The notes: generated by a model from the sequence alone, not told the origin. Positions 17,021 to 27,156 are shown, counted from the stretch's first letter. The stretch: DNA of 35,637 bases from Candidatus Moranbacteria bacterium CG10_big_fil_rev_8_21_14_0_10_35_21 (GCA_002773095.1 PFCG01000001.1:1-35637), one strand, 5' to 3'. A program made the numbers and translations.

Positions 17021-17956
17021 GTGGAAATGTTCAATGATTTGAATATAAAAAGACAAGCCGAAGAGCTTGGTGTTTCTGTTTGGCGGGCGCCTAGCTTTTT
17101 GTTTCTGGTCATGGGGGTAATTATAATTTTTGCCATGACAGCTATCTACTATTTTTCCAAAAAGTATGATTCTCCTGAGGTGGTAGTTATTGCCGAAAGT
17201 CTAGTGGTTTCCATAATCTTTATTATTGGAAATTCCATTATTAAATTAATGGATCAGATGGCTAAGCTGAATAAAATGAAAACAGAATTTATTTCAGTGG
17301 CTTCCCATCAACTGCGCACACCCTTAACGGCTATCAAATGGGAAACAGAGTTATTACTTTCAAAATCTAAAGATCTTCCGGCCAAGCCACGAGGGGGAAT
17401 AGAAAATATTAATATTCTCAGCACTAGGATGAATGATTTGGTCAATGATTTGCTAAATGTCGCTAGAATAGATCAAAAAATTTTAATTTTGGAAAAAGAA
17501 ACGGTTGATTTGGGCAAGATTACGGAAAACTCCATAAAAAACTTCCTTTTTTTGGCGGGGAAAAAAGGGATCGAAATTGAATTTCAAAAAAATCCAAGTT
17601 TGCCGGAATTTATTAGTGATCGCGAAAAATTAAAAACCATTGTGGAAAATCTTTTAAGTAATTCTTTAAAATATACTCCAGACAAAGGAAAGATAGTTAT
17701 TAAAATAGAAAATGATGAGCAAGAAATTATTTTTTCGATTCGAGATAATGGTGTAGGCATCCCAAGTAATCAGCAGGCTCAAATTTTTACTAAATTTTTT
17801 AGAAGTGATAATGCGGTTAAATATCAAACTGGTGGAACCGGACTGGGATTGTTTATTGCCAAAGAAATAATCAATAAAATGAATGGAAAAATTTGGTTTG
17901 AATCAGAAGAAAACAAGGGAACAATATTTACTTTTTCTTTGCCAATAACTAATTAA
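17021..17956 (+). CDS. sensor histidine kinase with two TM segments and no evident extracytoplasmic sensor
   Basis: SVASHQLRTPLTAIKWETELL H-box; NLLSNSLKYTP N-box; DNGVGIP, GGTGLGLFI G-boxes. Confidence 0.95.
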   Translation: MEMFNDLNIKRQAEELGVSVWRAPSFLFLVMGVIIIFAMTAIYYFSKKYDSPEVVVIAESLVVSIIFIIGNSIIKLMDQMAKLNKMKTEFISVASHQLRTPLTAIKWETELLLSKSKDLPAKPRGGIENINILSTRMNDLVNDLLNVARIDQKILILEKETVDLGKITENSIKNFLFLAGKKGIEIEFQKNPSLPEFISDREKLKTIVENLLSNSLKYTPDKGKIVIKIENDEQEIIFSIRDNGVGIPSNQQAQIFTKFFRSDNAVKYQTGGTGLGLFIAKEIINKMNGKIWFESEENKGTIFTFSLPITN

Positions 17957-17974
17957 ATAATTAATTAAAAATTT

Positions 17975-18349
17975 ATGAGTAAAAAAATATTAGTCATTGA
18001 AGATGAAATTTATCTCCAAAATACTTTGTCGGAGTTTTTGGAAAATGAAAAATTTGTGGTGGCTAAGGCTTTAGATGGAGAAAAAGGTTTGGAAATGGCT
18101 AAATCGGAAAAACCAGATTTAATTCTTCTGGACATAGTCCTTCCTAAAAAAAATGGCTATGAGGTTTTGGATGAAATAAAAAAAGACGAGAAAACCAAGA
18201 ATATCCCAGTAATTTTGCTGACTAATTTAGAAAGTCCAGAAGATATTGAAAAAGCTTTTGAAAAAGGAGCGAGTACCTATTTGGTAAAATCCAATTATAA
18301 ATTGGAGGATATTGTGGAAAAAATAAAAGAAACTCTAAAGGACAAATAA
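17975..18349 (+). CDS. stand-alone CheY-like response regulator receiver
   Basis: KKILVIEDEIYL...PDLILLDIVLPKKNG...VILLTNL...; no output domain. Confidence 0.95.
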   Translation: MSKKILVIEDEIYLQNTLSEFLENEKFVVAKALDGEKGLEMAKSEKPDLILLDIVLPKKNGYEVLDEIKKDEKTKNIPVILLTNLESPEDIEKAFEKGASTYLVKSNYKLEDIVEKIKETLKDK

Positions 18350-18385
18350 AAATAGAGCCAAAGCAACAAAAAAAGAAAAATAAAA

Positions 18386-20134
18386 ATGAGAATAGGCAAC
18401 GATCAATTAAAAAAATTTATTAAAGACTCCGAGCTGATACCAGACAAACAGTTGGAAGAAGTATTTCAAGAGGCAGAAAAAGATAAGAAAAAGCTGGGAG
18501 ATTTGTTAGTGGGAAAAAAATTAATTGACGAAATACAGATGAGAAAATTATATGCTTATATTTTAGGAGTGCCTTTTTTGGATTTAACCAAGGAAATTAT
18601 CAGTCAGGAAGTTTTGCAAATTATTCCTGAGCCGATTGCTAAAAAATATAAAATAGTGGCTTTTGAAAAAAAAGGGGGAGAGTTGAAAGTAGCTATGCTT
18701 AATCCGGAAGATATTCAAACCATTGACTTCATTCGGAAGAAAACTGGATTGAAAATTACTATCTGTCTCACTTCAAGCGAAAGCATTGAGGAGGTTCTCA
18801 AACAGTATGAGAGAAGTTTGAAGGCCGAGTTTGGGGATATAATCAATAAAAATTCAGGACAAGTTTCCACGGAAGAATCGCCGGAAGATTTGGAAAAAAT
18901 TGCTCAAGATTTACCGATAATTAAAATAGTAGATACTTTAATTAAGCATGCCATTTTGCAGGAGGCTAGCGATATTCATATTGAACCGGAAGAAAAAGAA
19001 GTACGAGTGAGATATCGAATAGATGGAATTCTACATGATGCTATGACATTGCCTAAGCAGGTTTCCCAAGGAATAATTGCTCGGATTAAAGTGTTGGCTA
19101 ATTTAAAATTAGACGAACATCGGGTTCCTCAAGATGGCAGATTTAAATTGGATAAAGAAGGTAATAAAATGTCCTTTCGTGTCAGTATTTTGCCTATTTT
19201 TGACGGTGAAAAAATAGTGATGCGTCTTTTGGACGAAAGTTCTAAAGGATTAACTTTGGAGAGTATGGGCTTGCATGGAGCAGGTTTGGAAATTATTCAT
19301 CAGCAGATTAAAAAGCCTAATGGTATGATTTTAGTGACTGGTCCAACTGGCTCGGGAAAAACTACTACTCTTTATACCATTATGGATATTCTCAATACCC
19401 CAGGAGTCAATATCAGCACAGTGGAAGATCCCATAGAATATCGAATGCCGAAAATTAATCAAACACAAATTAATCCTAAAGTAGGATTAACTTTTGCCAA
19501 TGGATTAAGGGCTCTTCTACGTCAAGATCCGGATATCATTATGGTGGGAGAAATTAGAGATTCGGAAACTATGGAAATGGCTATCCACTCGGCCATGACC
19601 GGACATCTAGTGCTTTCTACTCTGCACACTAATTCTGCAGCCGGAACCCTGCCTCGCTTGATTGATATGGGCGCGGAACCATTTTTGATTGCTTCAACTT
19701 TAAGTGCCATAGTGGCACAAAGATTAGTGAGAAAACTTTGCGAAGATTGTAAGATTGAATATAAATTAAGCGAAAAAGAACTAAAAATTTTTGAAGAAAG
19801 TTTTGATCTGAAAACTATATTGGAAAGATTAAAAAAAGATCCTTCCCTTAAAGGTTTAATAAAAGAAAAAGGAGATTGGAAAGACATGACTTTCTTTAAA
19901 CCGGGAAAATGCGATCAATGTGACAATGAAGGCTATCACGGTAGAACTGGAATTTATGAAGTGTTGGAAGTTGATGAGGATATGGAAGAAATGGTTTCCC
20001 GAAAAGCCACTTCTGAAGAAATAGAAAATAAAGCCAAGGAAAAGGGTATGTTTACTATGACGGAAGATGGGATTATCAAAGCCATAAAAGGTATAACCTC
20101 TTTGGTAGAAATAATTAGGGTAACAAAAGAATAA
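18386..20134 (+). CDS. pilB: type IV pilus assembly ATPase PilB/GspE family (set 1), MshEN-like N-terminus
   Basis: GPTGSGKTTTLYTIMD, EDPIEY, LLRQDPDIIMVGEIRDSETMEMAIHSAMTGHLVLSTLHTN, two CxxC pairs. Confidence 0.96.
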   Translation: MRIGNDQLKKFIKDSELIPDKQLEEVFQEAEKDKKKLGDLLVGKKLIDEIQMRKLYAYILGVPFLDLTKEIISQEVLQIIPEPIAKKYKIVAFEKKGGELKVAMLNPEDIQTIDFIRKKTGLKITICLTSSESIEEVLKQYERSLKAEFGDIINKNSGQVSTEESPEDLEKIAQDLPIIKIVDTLIKHAILQEASDIHIEPEEKEVRVRYRIDGILHDAMTLPKQVSQGIIARIKVLANLKLDEHRVPQDGRFKLDKEGNKMSFRVSILPIFDGEKIVMRLLDESSKGLTLESMGLHGAGLEIIHQQIKKPNGMILVTGPTGSGKTTTLYTIMDILNTPGVNISTVEDPIEYRMPKINQTQINPKVGLTFANGLRALLRQDPDIIMVGEIRDSETMEMAIHSAMTGHLVLSTLHTNSAAGTLPRLIDMGAEPFLIASTLSAIVAQRLVRKLCEDCKIEYKLSEKELKIFEESFDLKTILERLKKDPSLKGLIKEKGDWKDMTFFKPGKCDQCDNEGYHGRTGIYEVLEVDEDMEEMVSRKATSEEIENKAKEKGMFTMTEDGIIKAIKGITSLVEIIRVTKE

Positions 20135-20138
20135 ATAT

Positions 20139-21359
20139 ATGAAAATATTTTATACGGCCAAAAGTTATAAAGGGCAAACAAAGAGCGGAGAAGCAAGTGT
20201 TAAAACGGAAAAAGAATTAGTGGAACAACTACGAACAGAAGGCTTTGTTTTAACTTCTTCCAAAATTTTGGATAAAGAAAAAGGTGGAAAAATGAAAGTT
20301 GATTTTCTGGATAGATTTTTCGGATTGCCTCTGAAAGAAAAAATGCTTTTTGCCAAAAATTTGAGTATTATGATTTCTTCAGGATTACCACTAGCCAAAG
20401 CAGTCAAAAACATTGCCGCTCAAACCCGGAATAAAAAATTCATTAAAATTTTGGAAAAAATCCAAGGAGATTTACAGGCTGGATCTTCTTTAGCTGATAG
20501 TTTAGCTAAATATCCAAAAGTCTTTAATGAACTTTTTGTCAATATGATTAATGTGGGAGAAGCCAGCGGAAACTTAGATGAAGTTTTAAGTATCCTTTCT
20601 CTTCAATTGGAAAAAGAAAACGAAATAATCAGAAAAGTAAAAGGCGCTATGATTTATCCAGCGGTAATTCTGGTAGCTATGATTGGGGTGGGAATACTGA
20701 TGATGATCTATGTGGTGCCTCAAATTACGGCTGTCTTTTCTGATATGGAAGTAACCCTACCGCCAACTACTCAGTTTATCATCAGCACCAGCAATTTTTT
20801 AAGAAATCATTTAATATTATTCTTTTTAATAGTGGGAGTTATTTTAGCGGGAATAAAATTTTTTATTGGTACTGAATCCGGTAAAAAATTAACCGGAATG
20901 ATGATGCTTAATGTTCCAATACTAAAGAATATTGCTATGAAACTTAATTGTGCCAGATTTTGTCGTATTTATAGCTCCCTTTTGAAAAGTGGAGTTTCAG
21001 TAGTAGAATCTTTAAAAATATTATCCCGCACCCTGACCAATTATTATTATAAGCAAGCTTTAGAGGAAGCTTCACAATCTATTCAAAAAGGAATACCCTT
21101 GAGTACGATAATTTATAAAAAAGATAAAGTTTTTCCGATTCTGGTTCCGCAAATGATTGAGGTTGGAGAAGAAACTGGAAAAACCGAGTCTATTCTGATG
21201 AATTTAGCAGAATTTTATGAAGAAGAAGTTGATCAAATAACCAAAAATCTTTCTTCGATTATTGAGCCAGTTCTGATGCTTATCATTGGAAGCGCAGTTG
21301 GGTTTTTTGCCATCTCCATCCTTCAACCGATGTATGGTGTTTTGGAAAATATAAAATAA
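20139..21359 (+). CDS. pilC: type II secretion/T4P inner-membrane platform protein PilC (set 1)
   Basis: Two GspF domains: MLFAKNLSIMISSGLPLAKAV... and ARFCRIYSSLLKSGVSVVESLKI; MIEVGEETGKTESIL. Confidence 0.95.
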   Translation: MKIFYTAKSYKGQTKSGEASVKTEKELVEQLRTEGFVLTSSKILDKEKGGKMKVDFLDRFFGLPLKEKMLFAKNLSIMISSGLPLAKAVKNIAAQTRNKKFIKILEKIQGDLQAGSSLADSLAKYPKVFNELFVNMINVGEASGNLDEVLSILSLQLEKENEIIRKVKGAMIYPAVILVAMIGVGILMMIYVVPQITAVFSDMEVTLPPTTQFIISTSNFLRNHLILFFLIVGVILAGIKFFIGTESGKKLTGMMMLNVPILKNIAMKLNCARFCRIYSSLLKSGVSVVESLKILSRTLTNYYYKQALEEASQSIQKGIPLSTIIYKKDKVFPILVPQMIEVGEETGKTESILMNLAEFYEEEVDQITKNLSSIIEPVLMLIIGSAVGFFAISILQPMYGVLENIK

Positions 21360-21361
21360 AA

Positions 21362-22711
21362 ATGATTAAAAGGAGGAATAAGCAATATCTAGCGAAAGGT
21401 TTTACGCTAATTGAAGCGTTGGTTTTATTATTTGTTTTTTCTATAACAGTGGCTACTTTTTATTCTGTTTTTACGGTTGGAATGAAAAATATTATTCAAT
21501 CCAAAAATCGTTTGGGGGCCATTGCCCTAGCCAATGAAAAGATGGAGATAATTCGCAATCTCAAATATGATGATGTTGGGATAGCGGGCGGAATTCCTTC
21601 TGGAAATCTGGTAGCCGAAGAAGATGTTGCAGAAAATTCTAAAAATTATCACGTTAAAACACTAGTTCAATTTGTAGATGATTCTTTGGATGGGGTTTTT
21701 CCGGATGATACAATGCCAACTGACTATAAGATAGTCAAAGTTAATGTTTCTTGGGATATTGATCAAAAATCAGGGGAAGTTAATTTAGTTTCCCGTTTCG
21801 TTCCTCCGGGATTGGAGATTATGTCTGGAGATGGAGTGTTGGCAATTAATGTCATCGATAATGAAGGAAATGGTATTGCTCAGACCACGGTTCATATAAT
21901 TAACAATACTGTTTCTCCGGCAGTTGACTTAGTGGTTCAAACTGATAACTCCGGCAATTTAATGTTTCCAGGAGCCAAGGAATCGATTCAAAAATACAAG
22001 CTGATTATTTCCAAAAATGAATATGAAACGATAAGCACTTTGGATCCGAATGAGGTGAGCTATGACCCTATTGATATTCATGCCTCAGTGGTATCTGGAT
22101 TACTAAACGTCAAAACAATCGTTCAAAATTTAACAGCTAATTTAAAAATAGTTACTAAAGATATTTCAGGCAATAAAATTGAGGATGTCGGTTTTGATTT
22201 GGAGGGAGGAAGAATATTGGGAACTTCTGGAACTTACGGAGAAATAAAAACTTATAATTTAGAAGGTAGTTATTCCACGGATAGTAATGGAGAAAAAGAG
22301 TTTAATAATATTAGTCCCGGTGAATTTGATATAGATAATTTAAGTAGTGTTTCTGGTTATACTCAAATAGGGACTGATCCAGCCGCGCCTTTTTTTATAG
22401 CTCCTGGAAAAACCGAAACTGTCGAAATTAAATTTGCAGACAATAGCGTTGATTCTCTTTTGGTCAGCATTAAAGGTCCAACCGTAGAAATTTCAGTAGA
22501 AGGGGCTGAAGCAAGATTGTTTAATGGGGATGGATTTGATGAAACCTTGCTTACTCTATCTGATGGTAGGGCCTTTTTTCCATCGAGCGGAACGCTTTCA
22601 GCGGGATCTTATAGTTTGGAAATAAAAGCGGCTGGGTTTCAAGATTATAGTTCATCGGTTAATATTGATAATTTGACCACCAAAGAAGTTTTATTGGAAT
22701 TATCCCCATAA
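21362..22711 (+). CDS. large prepilin with type III N-terminus and C-terminal beta-sandwich-like domains
   Basis: KGFTLIEALVLLFVFSITVATFYSVF prepilin signal with E5; the rest has carboxypeptidase-regulatory-like repeats. Confidence 0.8.
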   Translation: MIKRRNKQYLAKGFTLIEALVLLFVFSITVATFYSVFTVGMKNIIQSKNRLGAIALANEKMEIIRNLKYDDVGIAGGIPSGNLVAEEDVAENSKNYHVKTLVQFVDDSLDGVFPDDTMPTDYKIVKVNVSWDIDQKSGEVNLVSRFVPPGLEIMSGDGVLAINVIDNEGNGIAQTTVHIINNTVSPAVDLVVQTDNSGNLMFPGAKESIQKYKLIISKNEYETISTLDPNEVSYDPIDIHASVVSGLLNVKTIVQNLTANLKIVTKDISGNKIEDVGFDLEGGRILGTSGTYGEIKTYNLEGSYSTDSNGEKEFNNISPGEFDIDNLSSVSGYTQIGTDPAAPFFIAPGKTETVEIKFADNSVDSLLVSIKGPTVEISVEGAEARLFNGDGFDETLLTLSDGRAFFPSSGTLSAGSYSLEIKAAGFQDYSSSVNIDNLTTKEVLLELSP

Positions 22712-22715
22712 TTTA

Positions 22716-23345
22716 ATGAGAAAAAATAATCCAAAAGGCATAACTTTAATTGAGGTAGTGGTGGCTATCGGTATTTTTATTATATGCATAGAAGGCTTTA
22801 CTTTACTTTTTGTAAAAAGTTGGAAAAACAACAAATATGTTTTGGAAATGGGTCAATCTTCTTTGGCAGTTTCGCAAGGAGTGGGGAAAATATCCGAATA
22901 TATTAGAAAAGCTAGGCAATCGGATGCGGGAACATATCCAATTCAATCGGCCGATGATAATGATTTGATAATTTTTTCTGATTATGACAAAGACGGAGAA
23001 ACTGAAAAAGTCCATTTTTATTATTCAGATGGAAATGTTTTTATGGGAACCACTAACCCTAGCTCCGGCTTTCCAAAAACCTATGCTTCGGGAGATGAAC
23101 AAATTCAAATTATTGCGGGAAGCATTGTTAATGATCCCAGCACGCCGATATTTTATTACTTCAACAAGGATTATCCCGGAGATCAGGCTAATAATCCTAT
23201 TAGCACTCCGGTTAGTGTAGCTGATATACGATTAATAAAAGTTTTTCTAAAAACTAATATTGATCCCAATAACGCTCCGGACAATATAGAAATTCAAACT
23301 TTTGTGGAAGTTAGAAATTTAAATGATTACGATAAAATACAATAA
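22716..23345 (+). CDS. minor prepilin (PilW/GspJ-like)
   Basis: KGITLIEVVVAIGIFIICIEGFTLLFV prepilin signal; 209 aa. Confidence 0.8.
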   Translation: MRKNNPKGITLIEVVVAIGIFIICIEGFTLLFVKSWKNNKYVLEMGQSSLAVSQGVGKISEYIRKARQSDAGTYPIQSADDNDLIIFSDYDKDGETEKVHFYYSDGNVFMGTTNPSSGFPKTYASGDEQIQIIAGSIVNDPSTPIFYYFNKDYPGDQANNPISTPVSVADIRLIKVFLKTNIDPNNAPDNIEIQTFVEVRNLNDYDKIQ

Positions 23346-23350
23346 TTATT

Positions 23351-24835
23351 ATGAGCAATATAAAATCAAAATTTAAAAAAGGATCGGCATTGGCTTATGT
23401 GCTGGTGATTATGTCGGCCGTTTCTATCATTTTGGTTTCTATGATTCAATACGTCGTTTCACAAGTCAATTTTAGTTTCAATCGTCTAGAAAGAGAAAAA
23501 GCTTTTCAAACAGCAGAAGCTGGGGTTTTTTTCTATCGTTGGTATTTGGCTCATCAAGTTTCCGGAAAAACAGCTAAGCAAATAAAAGAATTTTGGGAAG
23601 ATACTTCACCCTATCCTTATGGAGTGGATAGTGATTATATTGGTGATTTTTCCGATCCGGAAGGAGGAGTGATTGGCCAATATCAAATTCAGACTGAAAA
23701 ACCAGAGCCAGGTTCTACTATTGTGACTGTGAAATCTACCGGCTGGACTCTAAAAAAACCTAATGTCAAAAGAACAGTTCAAGTAAGATTCCGTCGACCT
23801 TCCTGGAGTGAATATTCTGTTTTAGCAAATGCCTTTATGCGCTTTGGAGAGGGGACAACTGTTAATGGAAAGATTCATGTTAATCAAGGGGTTCGTTTTG
23901 ATGGAGTAGCTAATAATGTAGTTTCCAGTTCAGTTTATTGTGTTGATGATCCTGATCATTCTGGAGGAAATGAATTTGGAGTGCATACACACATTGATCC
24001 GACTGATCCATCGCCTAATTGTTCCGATCCTGATGTAGTGGCTGTTCCGGAACGAGCGGATGTTTTTAAAGCCGGACGTCAATTTCCTCTTCCGGAAGTA
24101 AGTTTTGTTGGGGTGTCTTCTGATCTGGGATTTATGAAAACAGAAGCTAAAGATAATGGCAATGGAATTTATTTTAACTCCGCTGGATATGGACGACATA
24201 TCATATTGAAAACAGATGGCACTTTTGATGTTTGCACCGTTAATTCCTATAACAGCACTACTTATGTTATTGAAAAATATAGAAAAACTAGTGGTGGTGG
24301 GACCTGTTCTTCTTGTAGCGGACAATGCTTAAATAATTATCCTATTCCTGATGATAAAATAATCTTCGTAGAAGATAATGTTTGGGTAGAAGGAAAAATA
24401 GACGATAAAAAAGTAACTATCGCGGCTGCTAACTTAGAAGGGGGTAGCCCGGCTAATATCTATATTGGAATGAACAACAGTGATGCGGAGAAAGGACATC
24501 TTCTTTATACTAATTTTAATGGCAATGACATTATAGGATTAGTGGCTCAAAACAATATTTCTGTGGTTTATAATAGCGAAAATATTTTGGAAATTGACGC
24601 CGCCCTTTTAGCTCAGTCTGGAAGAGTGGGGCGTGATTATTATTCTGGTAATTATAAAAATACCATCACGGTCAATGGATCTATCGCCACTGCTAAGCGT
24701 TATGGATTTGCTTACACTAATGGGACAGGCTATGCTAATCGAAATTTAAATTTTGATAATAATCTACTCTATTATCCTCCTCCTTATTTTCCTACCGGAA
24801 CTGAATATTCCATTGATCTTTGGGATGAGTTATAA
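23351..24835 (+). CDS. PilX/GspK-like pilus-associated protein
   Basis: KKGSALAYVLVIMSAVSIILVSMIQYVV N-terminus lacking E5, ...REKAFQTAEAGVFFYRWYLAH; 494 aa. Confidence 0.75.
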   Translation: MSNIKSKFKKGSALAYVLVIMSAVSIILVSMIQYVVSQVNFSFNRLEREKAFQTAEAGVFFYRWYLAHQVSGKTAKQIKEFWEDTSPYPYGVDSDYIGDFSDPEGGVIGQYQIQTEKPEPGSTIVTVKSTGWTLKKPNVKRTVQVRFRRPSWSEYSVLANAFMRFGEGTTVNGKIHVNQGVRFDGVANNVVSSSVYCVDDPDHSGGNEFGVHTHIDPTDPSPNCSDPDVVAVPERADVFKAGRQFPLPEVSFVGVSSDLGFMKTEAKDNGNGIYFNSAGYGRHIILKTDGTFDVCTVNSYNSTTYVIEKYRKTSGGGTCSSCSGQCLNNYPIPDDKIIFVEDNVWVEGKIDDKKVTIAAANLEGGSPANIYIGMNNSDAEKGHLLYTNFNGNDIIGLVAQNNISVVYNSENILEIDAALLAQSGRVGRDYYSGNYKNTITVNGSIATAKRYGFAYTNGTGYANRNLNFDNNLLYYPPPYFPTGTEYSIDLWDEL

Positions 24836-24857
24836 TAAAGACATTACTAAATAAAAA

Positions 24858-25973
24858 ATGAATTTACTCAAGAAAAAAATAGCCAGCTTTGAAACAAAAA
24901 TTTTCGGATTGGATCTGAGCGATCTTTCTGTTAAAGTTTTTCAATTGGAAAGAGAAAATAATTTTGATAAGATGAGAGCTTTCTATTCCATCGATATTCC
25001 ATCTGGCAACATAGATGACGGTCTGATAATTAATCAGGAAAAAGTGGCTGAAATTTTAAAAGAGGCAATCAAAAAAGCGGGTCCTCAAAAAATCAATACC
25101 AATAAAGTAATCTGTTCATTGCCTGAATCAAAAGTTTTTTTGAGAATTATTAATATTCCCAAGATGAGCCAAAAAGAAGCCAAGGAGGCGGTTAAGTGGG
25201 AAATGGAAGTCAATATTCCATTGCCCATAGAAGATGTTTATTTTGATTGGCAATTTATTGAAGGAGAAAAAGAAGAAGAGACTTTTACAAAAAAATTAGA
25301 TGGCTCCTCTCGTCAGCCGATTTTGACTGTAGCTATACCGAAAAATGTAGTGGATGGAATTATGGAAGTTTTAGAAAAGGCTGGTTTAGAGGTTTATGGA
25401 TTAGAAGTAGAATCAATTGCTAGCGCACGTAGCTTAATGGACGAAAAAAATATTGATTTTAAAAGTGCTTCGCTGATTGTTGATTTCGGAGCTCAAAGAT
25501 CCAGTTTTATTATTATGGAAGGGGATATTCCCTTTTTTACAGTGAGCGTTCCTTTTTCATCAGAAGGGATAAATGAAGCGATTACTCAAAATATGAAAGT
25601 AGACAGAAAAGAAGCTGAAAAAATAAAAGTTAATAACGGTATCGCTGGTTGGGAGGAAGACAACGCTATTTTTAGTTCAGTAAAGCCTCTTTTAGAAAAT
25701 TTAGTTAATGAAATTGAAAAAACTATTGATTTTTATTCCGGGATGAAAAAACCTTCAATGGAAGTAAAGCAAATTATTTTATGTGGAGGAGGATCAAATT
25801 TGAAAGGATTAGTAGAATACTTAAATAAAAGATTGAAAAGAGAGATAATGATTGGTAATCCTTGGGTTAATTTAAAACTAGAAAAAAATAAAAAATTTCT
25901 TAGTCAGGAGGATTCAGTACGCTATTCTACTGTAATAGGATTAGCGCTAGGAGGAATTAATTATGAAAATTAA
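24858..25973 (+). CDS. pilM: type IV pilus assembly protein PilM (set 1)
   Basis: FGLDLSDLSVKVFQLE, VICSLPESKVFLRIINIPKMSQKEAKEAVKWEMEVNIPLP, ASLIVDFGAQRSSFIIME, LCGGGSNLKGL. Confidence 0.93.
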   Translation: MNLLKKKIASFETKIFGLDLSDLSVKVFQLERENNFDKMRAFYSIDIPSGNIDDGLIINQEKVAEILKEAIKKAGPQKINTNKVICSLPESKVFLRIINIPKMSQKEAKEAVKWEMEVNIPLPIEDVYFDWQFIEGEKEEETFTKKLDGSSRQPILTVAIPKNVVDGIMEVLEKAGLEVYGLEVESIASARSLMDEKNIDFKSASLIVDFGAQRSSFIIMEGDIPFFTVSVPFSSEGINEAITQNMKVDRKEAEKIKVNNGIAGWEEDNAIFSSVKPLLENLVNEIEKTIDFYSGMKKPSMEVKQIILCGGGSNLKGLVEYLNKRLKREIMIGNPWVNLKLEKNKKFLSQEDSVRYSTVIGLALGGINYEN

Positions 25974-26523
25974 ATTAAATTTAATTCCGGACGAAAAGAA
26001 GGATGAAATAAAGAGTAAAATAAGGCTGAAAAACAGTCTAGTTTGGGAAGCTAAATTTCTGGGAATATTTTTAGTCTTTTTCCTAATTCTGATCAGTATA
26101 AACTATATTTTAAAAATAAACTTAACTGCAGTTTCTGCTGGAGAGAATTTAGGAGTAAGTCAAGAAAAAATTGAAGAGATAGCTAGATATGAAAGTGATG
26201 TCAAAAAAACAAATTCAGAGCTAGCTAATATAGATAAAATTCAAAAAAAGCAGTTTTATTGGTCAAAATTTTTCCTTAAACTTGATCAAGTTTTTGATTC
26301 CAGTATAACCTTAAGTAGCATTGTCACTCATGATTATCGCGTAGTTTTATCTGGGCAAGCGGCAGAAAGAGATAAATTAATAGAATTTAAAGAAAAATTA
26401 GTTCAAGAAGAATGTTTCCAGAAAGTTGATTTACCCCTTTCTAATCTTACCCTGAAACAAGACGTTGATTTTACTATTGAATTGGAAATAAGTGAGGAAT
26501 GTTTAAATAAAACAAATGACTAA
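25963..26523 (+). CDS. PilN-like protein (set 1)
   Basis: MKIKLNLIPDEKK N-terminus, single TM, coiled region; overlaps the 3' end of pilM. Confidence 0.8.
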   Translation: MKIKLNLIPDEKKDEIKSKIRLKNSLVWEAKFLGIFLVFFLILISINYILKINLTAVSAGENLGVSQEKIEEIARYESDVKKTNSELANIDKIQKKQFYWSKFFLKLDQVFDSSITLSSIVTHDYRVVLSGQAAERDKLIEFKEKLVQEECFQKVDLPLSNLTLKQDVDFTIELEISEECLNKTND

Positions 26524-27151
26524 TTTTTGGAATAAAAATAAATTAGGAATCTATCTGGGGAGCTCTATCTTGATTATAGTTCTGATTTTCTTTTTTTCGA
26601 CTTTTTTTGTGGTCAAAAGTATCAATATTAAATCGGAAGAAATTCAGAAGAGAGATATTGATGCAGAAATAGCCCAAATCAAAGTAGGAAAACTTTCAGC
26701 TCAAGCGGATGATTTTAATCTTTTTGAAGAATCACGAGAAGGTCTTAAGGTAGTACTTTCTTCAGAGCAAGAAGTGGATTTTATTAAAGGCATTGAAGAG
26801 TTAGCAGATAAAACGGGAAATTCAGCTACAATTAAAATTAAAGAAAGCGCTAAAAAGGTTTCAAAAAAAGAGGATGAAGCAACGCCTGCAGAAGGAATTA
26901 TGGATAAGTTGCCTTCTCAAAAATATATTTCAGCTGATATAACTCTGGAAGGAAATTATTATGAAATGCTGGATTTTTTAAAAAAGTTAGAAAATTTTCA
27001 ATATTACTTAACAATGGTTTCAATTAATTCCAAGGCAGTTGACGAGCGATTGCAAAATAGCAATAGTTATTTTTCCAACAATCAAGATAAGACTATAGCA
27101 AAAAAATTCGTGAGAACAGTTTTGGAAACAGTAGCTTATATTAAAGAATAA
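26516..27151 (+). CDS. PilO-like protein (set 1)
   Basis: Single TM plus periplasmic domain (YISADITLEGNYYEMLDFLKKLENFQYYLTMVSI); follows the pilN-like gene. Confidence 0.75.
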   Translation: MTNFWNKNKLGIYLGSSILIIVLIFFFSTFFVVKSINIKSEEIQKRDIDAEIAQIKVGKLSAQADDFNLFEESREGLKVVLSSEQEVDFIKGIEELADKTGNSATIKIKESAKKVSKKEDEATPAEGIMDKLPSQKYISADITLEGNYYEMLDFLKKLENFQYYLTMVSINSKAVDERLQNSNSYFSNNQDKTIAKKFVRTVLETVAYIKE

Positions 27152-27156
27152 AAAGT

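Noticed and set aside
23930-24325. 131-aa minus-strand ORF antisense to the PilX/GspK-like gene
   Set aside because: Shadow ORF; no RBS or family signal.
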